A stretch of 64,000 bases of DNA from Planctomycetota bacterium (lineage in GTDB: Bacteria > Planctomycetota > UBA1135 > GCA-002686595), in assembly GCA_016709875.1 (NCBI GenBank), contig JADJLZ010000010.1, forward strand, positions 62,001 through 126,000, in the 5' to 3' direction. Made by a program: the position numbers and the translations under genes. The notes below the pieces were generated by a model. The model had not been told where the DNA came from, did not search any database, and saw nothing but the letters and a program-made list of their open reading frames with translations. This document shows positions 26,232 through 35,633 of this stretch, in pieces (the stretch's first letter is position 1; the number at the start of each line of letters is the position of its first letter).

Positions 26232-27293
26232 TCAGGGAATCCAGGTCGCGTCGAGCGCATTCGTCGCGTTGAACGTGCTCGTGGGAACACAGCCGCCGAG
26301 GACGATCGGATCGCGGTAGTAGACGGTGTAGTAGCGCTGCTGTCCGGCGCTGATCGGATCGCCCAGGGCCGCGGAGCGCGCGGACACCGAGGGATCGCCG
26401 ACTTGCGGGACCGTGATGCTCCCGCCGACGGCGGCGAGCAGGTAGAGGCGCTTCAGCACGCCGGCGACGCAGCGCACTCCCTGGCCGAAGACGATGCCCG
26501 TGGGCGCGGAGCTCGTGCCCTGCAGGAGCACCGACACCGCCGTCGCTCGTTCGCCGCTGGTCAAGAGGTGCAGGCTGTCGGCGCCCAGGCTCGCGTTGCC
26601 GCTGCTCGAGAGCGCCGCACCACCGGTGGCGGAGCTGTTGTCGCAGCCGCGGTCGGGACCGGCGGGCGGATTGGCGCAGGGGCACGCGATCACGCCCGCG
26701 GAGCCGGGGCTGCAGAACGGCGCGATCGTCGAGCAGGCGTAGCGCGCGTCGAGCTGAACCGCGTCGAGAGTCGTGAAGGTCTGCGTCGCGGGGAAATCGA
26801 GCCGGTAGGAGGTGATCGTGTCGGCGACACTGCTCAGATCCCAGCTCGCCACGATCTCGTCGTGGCCCATCAGGTGCAGGAGGTAGCTCGTGCTCGGCGA
26901 GAGCAGCGTGTGCAGCGTGCCCGCTGCGTCCGTGTAACTGAGCGTGAAATTCGTGAGGCCGATCTGGTTCAGGTTCATCGAGACCTGCAGCACGACCTCC
27001 TGCAGATCGGCGGGCACACTGTCGGTCACGCGGTAGACGGGAGGATTGGTCTGGTTGTCGAGGTTCCCATTCGGGAGCAGCACTCCGCCCGCGGCGAGTT
27101 GCCAAACCGCGGCGCCCGCGTCGGTCGTCGAGAGATCGTCCGGGCTGTTGGGCGCGTTGTTCGGCTGGGTGAAGCTCTCCCAGCCGGCGAACTGCGTGCA
27201 CGGCGCGCCGCGGAAGGGCGGCACGAAGACGCTCGTGAACGGCGGGGGCGGGGGAGCGGCGCTGAGCACGAACGCGGCGAAAGTGTGGAGCAT
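26232..27293 (-). CDS. Secreted protein with Cys-rich C-terminal module
   Basis: Exported protein of 353 residues. The frame opens at 27371, but Met at 27293 begins a short hydrophobic leader (MLHTFAAFVLSAAP), so that start is preferred. Residues about 20-185 form a beta-rich domain that resembles a jelly-roll or PEP-CTERM-type exported domain (GWESFTQPNNAPNSPDDLST, VSMNLNQIGLTNFTLSYTDA). The last 165 residues are the module shared with the genes at 11657 and 40248: FCSPGSAGVIACPCANP, GCDNSSATGGAALSSSGNAS, QGVRCVAGVLKRLY and YYTVYYRDPIVLGGC. It is probably surface-associated; the ligand is unknown. It is divergent from the DJ-1 gene with 80 bp between. Confidence 0.72.
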   Translation of the reverse strand: MLHTFAAFVLSAAPPPPPFTSVFVPPFRGAPCTQFAGWESFTQPNNAPNSPDDLSTTDAGAAVWQLAAGGVLLPNGNLDNQTNPPVYRVTDSVPADLQEVVLQVSMNLNQIGLTNFTLSYTDAAGTLHTLLSPSTSYLLHLMGHDEIVASWDLSSVADTITSYRLDFPATQTFTTLDAVQLDARYACSTIAPFCSPGSAGVIACPCANPPAGPDRGCDNSSATGGAALSSSGNASLGADSLHLLTSGERATAVSVLLQGTSSAPTGIVFGQGVRCVAGVLKRLYLLAAVGGSITVPQVGDPSVSARSAALGDPISAGQQRYYTVYYRDPIVLGGCVPTSTFNATNALDATWIP

Positions 27294-27373
27294 CGTGATT
27301 CCCAGGCTATCCCAGTACGCGCGGCGCGCCCAGGTCCCCAGCGCATTACAATCGCGGCAGGAGGCACACACAC

Positions 27374-27952
27374 ATGGCCAAGAAGATCCTGATGCTCTGC
27401 GGCGACTACGGCGAGGACTACGAGACGATGGTGCCCTTCCAGGCGCTCTCGATGGTCGGGCACACGGTGCACGCGGTGTGCCCGAACAAGAAGACCGGCG
27501 AGAAGGTGCGCACGTCGATCCACGACTTCGAGGGCGACCAGACGTACTCGGAGAAGCGCGGGCACGATTTCACGCTCAACTACAGCTTCGTCGACGTCGA
27601 GGCGAAGAACTACGATGCGCTGCTCGTCGTCGGCGGGCGCGCGCCGGAGTACATCCGCCTCGACAAGCGCGTGATCGAGCTCGTGCGCGCCTTCGCGGCG
27701 GACAAGAAACCGATCGCGTCGATCTGCCACGGTGCGCAGGTGCTGACCGCCGCGGACGTCGTGCGCGGCCGGAAGCTCTCGGCCTACCCGGCCTGCGCGC
27801 CCGAAGTGCGCATGGCCGGCGGCGAGTACGTGGACCTGCCGATGGACAAGGCTCACGTCGACGGCAACCTCGTCAGCGCTCCGGCCTGGCCTGCGCACCC
27901 GGACTGGCTGGCGAAGTTCCTGGTCGTGCTCGGGACCAAGATCACGACCTGA
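27374..27952 (+). CDS. DJ-1/PfpI family protein
   Basis: Cytoplasmic protein of 192 residues in the DJ-1/PfpI glutamine-amidotransferase-like superfamily, whose members act as glyoxalases, deglycases, chaperones or proteases. The nucleophile elbow is visible as SICHGAQVL (Cys near residue 118, then His), and the partner glutamate lies in GDYGEDYET near residue 15. An aggaggc ribosome-binding site precedes ATG 27374. Which activity applies cannot be decided from sequence. Confidence 0.88.
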   Translation: MAKKILMLCGDYGEDYETMVPFQALSMVGHTVHAVCPNKKTGEKVRTSIHDFEGDQTYSEKRGHDFTLNYSFVDVEAKNYDALLVVGGRAPEYIRLDKRVIELVRAFAADKKPIASICHGAQVLTAADVVRGRKLSAYPACAPEVRMAGGEYVDLPMDKAHVDGNLVSAPAWPAHPDWLAKFLVVLGTKITT

Positions 27953-28012
27953 GGGCACCGGTGGAGCGCGCGGCGGTGTAGATTCGAGGGTCGGCTCGCC
28001 CCCCCCCGAAGC

Positions 28013-29995
28013 ATGCTCCACGCACTCCTCCTCTCGAGCGTTCTCTCCGCCGATCTCCGCCCGTCCACAGCGCACGTCCGCCCCGTCGCGGAGGGCGCTG
28101 TGCACCCCACGCGCCTGCTCGTCGAGCCCGCGCCGGGAGCCGACGCGCGCGCGCTCGCCGCGCTGCACGCGAGCTTGGGCGCGCACGTGTTGCAGGAGCT
28201 CCCCGCGATCGGCTGGGAGATCGTCGAGGTCGCAACCGGCGAGCTCGCGCAGCGCCGGGCCGACTACGCGGCGAGCCCGCTCGTCTCGCGCGCCGACTTC
28301 GACCGAGCGCGGCAGCTCGCGTACGTTCCCAACGATCCGTACTACTCGGGGATGTGGAACCTGCCGCACATGAACGTCGACACGGTCTGGAACACGACGC
28401 GCGGCTCGAGCTCGGTGCTCGTCGCGGTGATCGACACCGGTTGCGAACGCACGCATCCCGACCTCGCGGGCAGCCTGTGGGTCAACCCGGGTGAGATCGC
28501 GAACAACGGCATCGACGACGACAACGACGGGCTCGTGGACGACGTCAGCGGCTGGGACTTCGTCAACGGCGACAACGACCCCGACGACCTCTTCGGCCAC
28601 GGCACGGCCTGCTCCGGGATCATCGCGGCCACGCAGGACAACAACCAGGGCATCACGGGCATCGCTCCGCTGTCCAAGTTCGTGATGCTCAAGGCCTGCA
28701 ACGACCAGGGCTACCTGTACGACTCCTACGTCGTGCCCGCGCTGCTCTACGCCGCCGATCGCGGCGCGAAGGTGATCTCGATGAGCTTCTACGGCGACCA
28801 GGTGACGCCCGCGGAGCGCGACGCGATCGACTACTGCTGGAGCCACGGCGCGCTGCCGATCGCGGCGGCAGGGAACGACTCGCAGACGATCCCGTACTAC
28901 CCGGCCGCCTACGAGCACACGCTAGGCGTCGGCTCGCACAACAACAGCGACCAGAAGAGCTCCTTCTCGAACTGGGGCAGCTGGGTCGACGTCGCGGCGC
29001 CGGGCGAGGGCATCAGCGCGACCACGCCGGGCGGAGGCTACACCACGGGCTTCGCGGGCACCTCGGCCGCGTGTCCCAATGCCGCGGGCGTCGCCGCGCT
29101 GCTCTTTGCCGCGGTGCCGGGCGCGACGAACGCGCAGGTGCGCGCGGCGCTCGAGGACAGCGCGATCGGCCTCAACCAGGCGCCCTACGGCGTGTGGGCG
29201 AACTACGGCCGCGTCGACGCGCAAGCGGCGCTCGCGCGCGTGCTCGGCACGAGCTCGGGCTCGAAGCCCGCGCGCGTGCTCTTCATGAGCCCGGTAGGCG
29301 GTGGCCTGAGCCCGGTGCCGCTCGGCACGAACACGAGCAAGCCCGATCTGCTCTTCTATGGCGTCGGTTTCGAGCTTCCAAACGTCGTGCGCGTGCTGCG
29401 CGACGGCGCGCCGCGGCCGATCCTCGCACAGGACCGGCACGAGGTGCACGCGCGAGTGGGATCGAACCTCTCGGCCGACATCTCACTCGAGCTCAACTCC
29501 AGCGTGCTGCAGACGCTGCACTGGGAAGGCGCGATGGGCTGGCTCTTCGCACCCAGCGACGCGAACACCAAGAGCCCGGCGACCACGAGCGGCGGTTTCC
29601 TGGAGCTGTACCGCGACGACGGGAGCCGTTTCACCTGCACGCGCGACTCGCAGAGCCACACGATCTTCGTGCAGCTGGCGCTGCGCAAGGTGCGCGTGGA
29701 CCCGATCCAGGGCATCGACCTGGAGTGGACGCGCTCGTACACGAACTGCAACGGCGGAACGGAGACCGTCGAGGTCTACGACTGGCAGAGCGGCAGCTAT
29801 CCCTACGGCAACTTCGTGACGGTGCACTCGCAGCTGGTCTCGAACTCGAGCGAACTGCACCTCGCGGCAAGCCTACCTGGCAATCCGACGCGCTTCCTCG
29901 ACCCCGAGGGCACGGCCTACGTGCAGATCACGACCAGCAACGCCAACTCGAACGCGCTGCTCTCGCTGGACAGCTTCCGACTGCACGTGCGGTGA
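28013..29995 (+). CDS. Secreted subtilisin-like serine protease (S8 family)
   Basis: Exported protease of 660 residues. A short signal peptide (MLHALLLSSVLSADL) is followed by an inhibitor-I9-like propeptide (about residues 25-95), then the S8 domain with the full catalytic triad: Asp in VAVIDTGCERTHPDL (near 142), His in FGHGTACSGIIAAT (near 197) and Ser in GFAGTSAACPNAAGVAALLF (near 350). About 250 residues follow, containing beta-rich regions typical of surface or matrix-bound enzymes. A DNDNDG-type acidic loop (NNGIDDDNDGLVDD) probably binds calcium. The galactokinase gene starts inside its stop codon, an unexpected pairing. Confidence 0.92.
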   Translation: MLHALLLSSVLSADLRPSTAHVRPVAEGAVHPTRLLVEPAPGADARALAALHASLGAHVLQELPAIGWEIVEVATGELAQRRADYAASPLVSRADFDRARQLAYVPNDPYYSGMWNLPHMNVDTVWNTTRGSSSVLVAVIDTGCERTHPDLAGSLWVNPGEIANNGIDDDNDGLVDDVSGWDFVNGDNDPDDLFGHGTACSGIIAATQDNNQGITGIAPLSKFVMLKACNDQGYLYDSYVVPALLYAADRGAKVISMSFYGDQVTPAERDAIDYCWSHGALPIAAAGNDSQTIPYYPAAYEHTLGVGSHNNSDQKSSFSNWGSWVDVAAPGEGISATTPGGGYTTGFAGTSAACPNAAGVAALLFAAVPGATNAQVRAALEDSAIGLNQAPYGVWANYGRVDAQAALARVLGTSSGSKPARVLFMSPVGGGLSPVPLGTNTSKPDLLFYGVGFELPNVVRVLRDGAPRPILAQDRHEVHARVGSNLSADISLELNSSVLQTLHWEGAMGWLFAPSDANTKSPATTSGGFLELYRDDGSRFTCTRDSQSHTIFVQLALRKVRVDPIQGIDLEWTRSYTNCNGGTETVEVYDWQSGSYPYGNFVTVHSQLVSNSSELHLAASLPGNPTRFLDPEGTAYVQITTSNANSNALLSLDSFRLHVR

Positions 29996-31206
29996 TCCTC
30001 GAGCCCGAACGCCTGGACGGCCTGCGCGCGCTCTTCGCGCAGAACTTCGGCCTGCCCTCGCCGAGCCTGCTCTCGCGCGCGCCCGGGCGCGTGAACCTGA
30101 TCGGCGAGCATACCGACTACAACGGCCTGCCGGTCTTCCCGATGGCGCTGCAGCGCAACGTCGCGTACCTGCTCCGGCCGCGTACGGATGCGCGCGTGCG
30201 CCTCGTGAATCGCGACAGGCGCTACGGCACGCGCGAGTTCGCGATCTCGGATGCGATCGAGCCTTTCGCGCAGGGCGACTGGGGCAACTACGTGAAGGCG
30301 GCGGCGCAGAAGCTCGCCTCGCGCTTCGAGCTGCGCTGCGGTTTCGACGCGGCGGTGGACGGCAACGTGCCGCTCGCGGCCGGGCTCTCGTCCTCCTCCG
30401 CGACACTTGTGGGGGCACTGTTGGCGCTGATGCGCGTCAACGGCCTGGAGCTGCCGCTCGCGGAGCTGCAGGAGCTCGCCGCGCAGGCCGAGCGCTACGT
30501 CGGCGTCGCCGGAGGCGGGATGGACCAGGCGATCAGCCTCGGCGGACGCGCGCAGCATGCGCTGGTGATCGATTTCGCGCCGGTGCGCATGCAGCCGACG
30601 CGCATGCCAGGCGACTGGCGCTTCGTGGTCTCGAACACGCTCGTGATGGCCGAGAAGTCGGGCGCCGCGCGCGAGGCCTACAACGCCCGCACGCGCGAGT
30701 GCCGCGAGGCGCTCGAGCGCTTCCGCGCGCATCCCGACGCAGCCGGATTGCCGGACTCCTACTACGCGCTCGTGCACGGCGTGGCACTGCCGCGGCTGCT
30801 CGAGATCGCCGGGCATGCGCTCGGCGGTGTGCTCTTGCAGCGCTTTCGGCACGTCGTGAGCGAGGGCGCGCGCGTCGAACAGGCGCGTCAGGCGATGCTC
30901 GGCGGGGACGCGGCCGGCTTCGGTCGGCTGATGGACGCCTCGCACGCGAGCCTGCGCGAGGACTACGAGGTCTCCTCGACGGAGCTCGACCTGCTGGTCG
31001 AGATCGCGCGCGAATCGGGCGCGCTCGGCGCACGGCTCACCGGCGCCGGTTTCGGCGGCTGCAGCGTCGCGCTGTGCCTGGCGGACGATGCGCAGCGCGT
31101 CGTCGATGCCCTGCACAGGCGCTACTACGCCGTTCGTCCGCCCTTCGAGGGCGAAGCGCTGTTCGTGGCCGAGGCGAGCGACGGCGCGCGCGTCTTCGAG
31201 CTCTGA
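29992..31206 (+). CDS. galK: Galactokinase
   Basis: GHMP-family sugar kinase of 404 residues that phosphorylates galactose at C1, the entry step of the Leloir pathway. The N-terminal galactokinase signature GRVNLIGEHTDYNGLPVFP lies at about residues 33-52, the GHMP ATP-binding loop PLAAGLSSSSATLVGALLA at about 127-146, and the C-terminal GHMP motif TGAGFGGCSVAL near 350. Start: GTG 29992, which overlaps the subtilase TGA (GTGA). No galT, galE or galM is adjacent. It may feed galactose from glycan breakdown or recycling. It converges with the next gene. Confidence 0.92.
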   Translation: MILEPERLDGLRALFAQNFGLPSPSLLSRAPGRVNLIGEHTDYNGLPVFPMALQRNVAYLLRPRTDARVRLVNRDRRYGTREFAISDAIEPFAQGDWGNYVKAAAQKLASRFELRCGFDAAVDGNVPLAAGLSSSSATLVGALLALMRVNGLELPLAELQELAAQAERYVGVAGGGMDQAISLGGRAQHALVIDFAPVRMQPTRMPGDWRFVVSNTLVMAEKSGAAREAYNARTRECREALERFRAHPDAAGLPDSYYALVHGVALPRLLEIAGHALGGVLLQRFRHVVSEGARVEQARQAMLGGDAAGFGRLMDASHASLREDYEVSSTELDLLVEIARESGALGARLTGAGFGGCSVALCLADDAQRVVDALHRRYYAVRPPFEGEALFVAEASDGARVFEL

Positions 31207-31216
31207 GCGCGCCTGC

Positions 31217-32194
31217 TCAGCGCGGTGCGCCGTCGGTCGAGGGCTTCTGCGCAGGCGTCGTGACCGCGCGCAGGAACAGGCGGTCGATGCGCCGGTGCTT
31301 CTTGATCAGCGTCGTGCGCACGTGCTCGACGCGGATCGGCAGACCTGTGTCGGTGTCGATCACGTAGGTCGTGTTCTCGTCGAGGCCCTTGAGCGGCAGC
31401 TCGTCGGTGTCCTTGGGCGGTTCCTTGCCGGCCTGCTTGGCGACCTCCGTCAGCCAGGCGTGGATCAACTCGCGCGTCTTCTGTGGGTCGATCTTCACGT
31501 TGTAGTGCAGCGTCACCTCGTGCTTGGCGGGATCGAGCGGCTCGACCTCCCAGGTCCCGAGAGCGGGGAAGGGATCGCCGCCGATCGGGTTGGGCAGCCG
31601 GTCTTCGCGCTCGATCTTCTTGCCAGGGATCAGCGGCTCGGAGCGATAGTTCTCGAACATCACGATCTCGGCCAGCGCTGCCTTGTCGAAGTCGGGGCCG
31701 AGCACGCGCTTGGTCGCGTCCGCGATCACCGCGTCGATCACGCGCTGATCCGTGCCCTTCTCGACCAGACCCTTCTCGAGCTCCTGCAGCATCTTCGAGT
31801 AGTGCCGCTGCAGTGAGTTCGGATCGGCGAGCCCCTCGACGAGCCCGGAGGTCGCGAGCCGAGCATCGACGCGCATGCCCTCGTTGAGCGAAGCCATGTG
31901 CTCGGCGAAGTCCTTGTCCGGACCGGCGCCCTCGACGATCGAGGTGTGGCCGTAAGTCCAGCGCATGATCGAGCCGGTCTGGCTCTTGGCCATGATGCGC
32001 ACGTCGATCGGCGTGACGGTCTTGCTCGATTTCTGCAGTTGCTCGTCCTCCCAGTCCTCGCGGCCCTTGACGAGCTCGAGGCTCAGGAGCGCACCGACGT
32101 TCCACTTGGGCCAGACCTCCACGGCGCGCGCCTCCGCAGGGGCTGCGGGCGCCGGAGTCTGGAAACACGCGAGGAGCAGGCAGAGGAGCAGCAT
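31217..32194 (-). CDS. Secreted protein of unknown function
   Basis: Protein of 325 residues with a signal peptide (MLLLCLLLACFQTPAPAAPA). Because a Cys sits in LLACFQ it may be a lipoprotein, though the lipobox is imperfect. The start is Met at 32194, chosen because the longer frame to 32380 would overlap the divergent transporter gene. The mature part is mixed alpha/beta with TPIDVRIMAKSQTGSIMRWT near its start and GTWEVEPLDPAKHEVTLHYN followed by TYVIDTDTGLPIRVEHVRTT near its end. That pattern resembles periplasmic proteins of the DUF6263 type, but I cannot assign it. It lies 52 bp from the divergent EamA gene. Confidence 0.6.
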   Translation of the reverse strand: MLLLCLLLACFQTPAPAAPAEARAVEVWPKWNVGALLSLELVKGREDWEDEQLQKSSKTVTPIDVRIMAKSQTGSIMRWTYGHTSIVEGAGPDKDFAEHMASLNEGMRVDARLATSGLVEGLADPNSLQRHYSKMLQELEKGLVEKGTDQRVIDAVIADATKRVLGPDFDKAALAEIVMFENYRSEPLIPGKKIEREDRLPNPIGGDPFPALGTWEVEPLDPAKHEVTLHYNVKIDPQKTRELIHAWLTEVAKQAGKEPPKDTDELPLKGLDENTTYVIDTDTGLPIRVEHVRTTLIKKHRRIDRLFLRAVTTPAQKPSTDGAPR

Positions 32195-32246
32195 GACGTC
32201 CGTGAATGATAGCGCCTGCGGCGCCGGATAGGATGATCGCCGACCC

Positions 32247-33110
32247 ATGCAGGTGACCAAGCAGAGTGCAACGGCTCGCAGCGTGCTGCTCGCAAGCCTC
32301 GCGCTGGCCGGATTCGCCGCGAATTCGCTGCTCTGCCGTGCTGCGTTGCGCGGCCCGGCGATCGATGCATGGAGCTTCACCGCCGTGCGCCTTGGGAGTG
32401 GTGCGCTCGTGCTGGGCGGAATCGCGCGCCTGCGCCGGCCGACGCCCGTGTCGGAGCGGCAGGGCAGCTGGATCTCGGCCGCGGCGCTCGTCGCCTACGC
32501 CAGCGCGTTCTCCTTCGCGTATCTGCGCCTATCGACCGGAGTGGGCGCGCTGGCGCTCTTCAGCTCCGTGCAAGCGACGATGATCGGCTGGAGCATCCGT
32601 TGCGGGAAGCGGCCGAGCGCGCTCGAGTGGTGCGGCCTCGCGCTCGCGCTCGCGGGCCTGGGATACCTGACGCTGCCGGGCGCGAGCGCACCCGATGTGC
32701 GTGGCCTCGCGCTGATGGCCGTCTCGGGCGCCGCGTGGGGCGTCTACTCGCTGCGCGGGCGCTCGAGCCGCATGCCGCTGCTCGCGACAGCGGGCAATTT
32801 CGCGCGCGGCGTTCCGCTCGTGCTGCCGCTGGCGCTGCTCGTGTGGGGTGCCTTCCAGGTCAGTCCGCGTGGTCTCGCGCTCGCCTGCGCCTCCGGCGCG
32901 CTCGCCTCCGGCCTGGGCTACAGCCTGTGGTACGCGGCGCTGCCGCGCATGAGCGCGACGCGCGCGGCGCTCGTGCAACTCGTCGTGCCGGTGCTCGCGG
33001 CGCTCGCGGGCGTGGTGCTGCTCGGCGAGGTGGTCTCGCCGCGCCTGGCGATCTCGGGCGCGCTGATCCTCGGCGGCATCGGCCTCGCGCTCGCGACGCC
33101 GCGCCGCTAG
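32247..33110 (+). CDS. EamA/DMT-superfamily transporter
   Basis: Inner-membrane transporter of 287 residues with ten predicted helices arranged as two EamA repeats (about 12-140 and 152-285). Repeat features include SLALAGFAANSLLCRAAL at the start and LGYSLWYAALPRMSATRAAL, followed by PVLAALAGVVLLGEVV in the second half, the PVxAxLxGxxxLGE pattern of drug/metabolite exporters. The substrate is not predictable. Its TAG stop and the TAG stop of the opposing YfhO-like gene share a CTAG palindrome at 33107-33110. Confidence 0.88.
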   Translation: MQVTKQSATARSVLLASLALAGFAANSLLCRAALRGPAIDAWSFTAVRLGSGALVLGGIARLRRPTPVSERQGSWISAAALVAYASAFSFAYLRLSTGVGALALFSSVQATMIGWSIRCGKRPSALEWCGLALALAGLGYLTLPGASAPDVRGLALMAVSGAAWGVYSLRGRSSRMPLLATAGNFARGVPLVLPLALLVWGAFQVSPRGLALACASGALASGLGYSLWYAALPRMSATRAALVQLVVPVLAALAGVVLLGEVVSPRLAISGALILGGIGLALATPRR

Positions 33111-35581
33111 GCAGCGCTCGTGCGGCGCGCGAACAGGAACCACGCGAGCGAGAGCAGCGCACCGAGGCCTGCCGCCATCCAGCCGCGACGCCATCCGGCA
33201 GGTTCGTAGCGGAACTCGAGTACCTTCGCCCCCGGATCGACGCGCACCGCACGGAAGGCGTGATCCGCGCGCAACACGGGTCGCTCGACACCGTCCACGC
33301 GCGCTTTCCAGTCCTTGGTCCAGCGATCGGAGAGCACCAACCAGCCGGCGGAGCGCACGTCGAGCGCGAGGCGCAGGTACTCGGGCTCGTCGACGAGCAG
33401 TTGCACGCTCGCGTCGACCGGCTGCGTGTCCAGGGGCAGAGGCTCGTCCGATTCGAGGTACACGACCGCGCGCGGGTCGAAATCCGGTTGAGCGAGCCGC
33501 TCGAGCCGCTGTCGGTCGTCGTTCACGAGCTCCGCGCGCCGCGCGAAGAAGGGCCGCGGCAGTGCGGCGGGGTTCTCGCGGATCCAGAAGCTGCCATCGA
33601 AGTAGCTTGCCGTGCTCGCGGGCGGCCCGAAGACGGCCAGATAGCGCACGCCCATCAGGTCGAGCAGCCCGTGCGGGACGCTGGGGAACCAGGTCTGCAC
33701 CGCGGCGTACTCGGTCGGAGGCGGTGCGTCCGCGTTGGGGAACAGGCGCAAGAGCTCGACGAGCCGCGCCGGATCGACGGCGTCGAAGCCGCGCACGTCG
33801 GGCAAGCCGCGCACGAGGTTCAGCGCGGCGGGGAGACCACGGCAGCCGCAGATGCGCCCGGGCGGTAGTTGCGCGAGCCGCTCGAGCACGGGAACAGGCG
33901 GGTAGTCCAATTCCGGCCGGCTCTGCACGTTGACGTCGAAGCCGTCGGCGGTCACCTCGGCGAGCGCGCACAACCCGAGCGCGAGCGCGAAGGCTGCGCC
34001 GTGCATTCGCGCGAGGCGCGTGCGCAGGAGCATCCACGCGACCAGGCACAACGTCGCGAGCGCTGCGTAGCCGAGCGCGACGTGCTCGAACCAGCGCGCG
34101 ACGCGTGCGATCCCCTCGGTTGTGTCGAGCGGAGGCCGCGCGTGGCCCGCACCCGTGCGCAGGAGCTCGCTCGCCTGCTGCAGGACTTCCGGAGCTGACG
34201 CGGCGCGCCAAACGCAGTACGCGACCGTTCCCGCGAGCAGCGCCATCGGCAGCGCGAAAGCGCGCCTCCAGGCGAACTCGCCGCGCACGAGCCACTCGAG
34301 GCCCGCGACGGCCATCGCGACCGTGGCCCACGCGCTGAGCAGCGTCAGGCGTCCGCTCGGCAGCGTGTCGAGCAGCGGTGCTTGGAGCAGTTCGCGCACG
34401 AGGGGGAGTCCGAGCAATGGTCCGAGGCCGAAGAGCCACAGCGCGAACCAGAACACCTGGAAGCGCCGCAGTTCGCGCAGCGCGAAGCCGATCGGCGCGA
34501 GCACGAGCAGTGCGATCATTCCCACGCAAGCGGCGGGCGTGCTCTCGAGGCGGTTGCCGTGGGTCGTGAGGACCGTGTGGCGCTGCGAGGAGCCGTCGAT
34601 GTACGGCATGACCACCGCCGGCAGCGCGCGCAGGCCGAGCACGGGTGTCTCGGCGTGCTCGGCCCCGCGCTCGTGCACGCGATAGCTCTCGCCCAGGTAG
34701 TCGAGCGTCGGCAGGGTCTGCGGCCCGCTGAGCAGGATCCCGATCCCGCAGCCCAAGAGCAGCGCACCCGCGGCCGCGAGCCCGCGCTTCCCGAATGCCT
34801 GCGCGAATCCGTGCACGTCGAGGATGCGGAAGAGCGAGTACGTTCCGGCCGCGAGCAGCACCTCGGCCGCGACCCGCGGGTGGCCGCTCAGGAGCAGGAC
34901 CAGCGTCGCGAGTGCGAGCGCGAGCGGCCAACGGCTGCGCGGCTTGCGCAGCGTCTCGTCCGCCGTGAGCAGCATCCACGGCAGGTGCGCGCCGACCTGG
35001 CTGACACTGAATCCCGCCCACAACACGAGGAAGCCCACGTTCGGCCACAGCGCGGCGCCGAAGGCGGCAGGCAGGAATGAGACGCGCAGCACGCGCCGCG
35101 AGAAGAGGTAGGCACCGATCCCCGCGAGCAGCGCCTTCGCGAGCTGCCTCCAGGCGATCGCGGCCGGTCCGGGGAACAGGTAGTCGATCGCGCGCAGCGG
35201 ATCGAAGACCGAGCCGAGGTTCGCGGCGAGGGACGGCGTGCCGCAGTACTCGAGCGGATTCCAGAGCGGGATGCGACCGGCGCGGATCGACTCGACGGCG
35301 TAACGCCGCTCGGGCTCGACCTTGAAGACGAGGTCGGAGAGCGCGAGGTCCACCGGCGGCTCGACCTTCGTACCCGGATCCGTGTGGATGTAGACGCCCG
35401 GCTGCTCGAGGATGTCGAGCGGCAGCAGGATGCGCGCACCGACCAGCGAGGGTCCGAAGAGCACGCACTGCGGGAGCAGGATCAGCGCGAGCAGCACGAG
35501 GACGCGCGCAGCGCGCGAGCGCGGTTCGAAGCGTGGCCGCGAAACCTCGGGTTCGTCGGGCGAGGGAAGCTCCGCGTTCAT
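33107..35581 (-). CDS. YfhO-like large integral membrane protein
   Basis: Polytopic membrane protein of 824 residues resembling YfhO (GT-C-like fold). The N-terminal region shows a first helix (VLVLLALILLPQCVLFGPSL), a large loop with LWNPLEYCGTPSLAANLGSV as in YfhO and related GT-C proteins, then about 12 further helices up to about residue 560. A soluble C-terminal domain ends with SDRWTKDWKARVDGVERPVL and a last helix, also as in YfhO. Bacillus YfhO is needed to glycosylate lipoteichoic acid; here a lipid-linked sugar transfer role is only inferred. No partner glycosyltransferase is adjacent. It lies 52 bp downstream of the acyltransferase gene, with a strong hairpin between. Confidence 0.78.
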   Translation of the reverse strand: MNAELPSPDEPEVSRPRFEPRSRAARVLVLLALILLPQCVLFGPSLVGARILLPLDILEQPGVYIHTDPGTKVEPPVDLALSDLVFKVEPERRYAVESIRAGRIPLWNPLEYCGTPSLAANLGSVFDPLRAIDYLFPGPAAIAWRQLAKALLAGIGAYLFSRRVLRVSFLPAAFGAALWPNVGFLVLWAGFSVSQVGAHLPWMLLTADETLRKPRSRWPLALALATLVLLLSGHPRVAAEVLLAAGTYSLFRILDVHGFAQAFGKRGLAAAGALLLGCGIGILLSGPQTLPTLDYLGESYRVHERGAEHAETPVLGLRALPAVVMPYIDGSSQRHTVLTTHGNRLESTPAACVGMIALLVLAPIGFALRELRRFQVFWFALWLFGLGPLLGLPLVRELLQAPLLDTLPSGRLTLLSAWATVAMAVAGLEWLVRGEFAWRRAFALPMALLAGTVAYCVWRAASAPEVLQQASELLRTGAGHARPPLDTTEGIARVARWFEHVALGYAALATLCLVAWMLLRTRLARMHGAAFALALGLCALAEVTADGFDVNVQSRPELDYPPVPVLERLAQLPPGRICGCRGLPAALNLVRGLPDVRGFDAVDPARLVELLRLFPNADAPPPTEYAAVQTWFPSVPHGLLDLMGVRYLAVFGPPASTASYFDGSFWIRENPAALPRPFFARRAELVNDDRQRLERLAQPDFDPRAVVYLESDEPLPLDTQPVDASVQLLVDEPEYLRLALDVRSAGWLVLSDRWTKDWKARVDGVERPVLRADHAFRAVRVDPGAKVLEFRYEPAGWRRGWMAAGLGALLSLAWFLFARRTSAA

Positions 35582-35582
35582 G

Positions 35583-35611
35583 CGCGGGCCATCTTCGGAA
35601 ACCGGCCCGCG
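35583..35611 (-). terminator. GC hairpin after the acyltransferase gene
   Basis: A perfect 8-bp stem cgcgggcc/ggcccgcg with a 13-base loop fills most of the 52-bp gap between the acyltransferase stop and the YfhO-like start. There is no T tract. It probably ends or partly ends the dehydrogenase-acyltransferase transcript, although it sits so close to the next start that it could also affect that gene's translation. Confidence 0.45.
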
Positions 35612-35633
35612 AGGGGGAAGCCCGGCGTGCCGA

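Noticed and set aside
33107..33110. Shared CTAG stop codons of two convergent genes
   Set aside because: The palindrome allows TAG on both strands by chance; compact genomes show such overlaps often.
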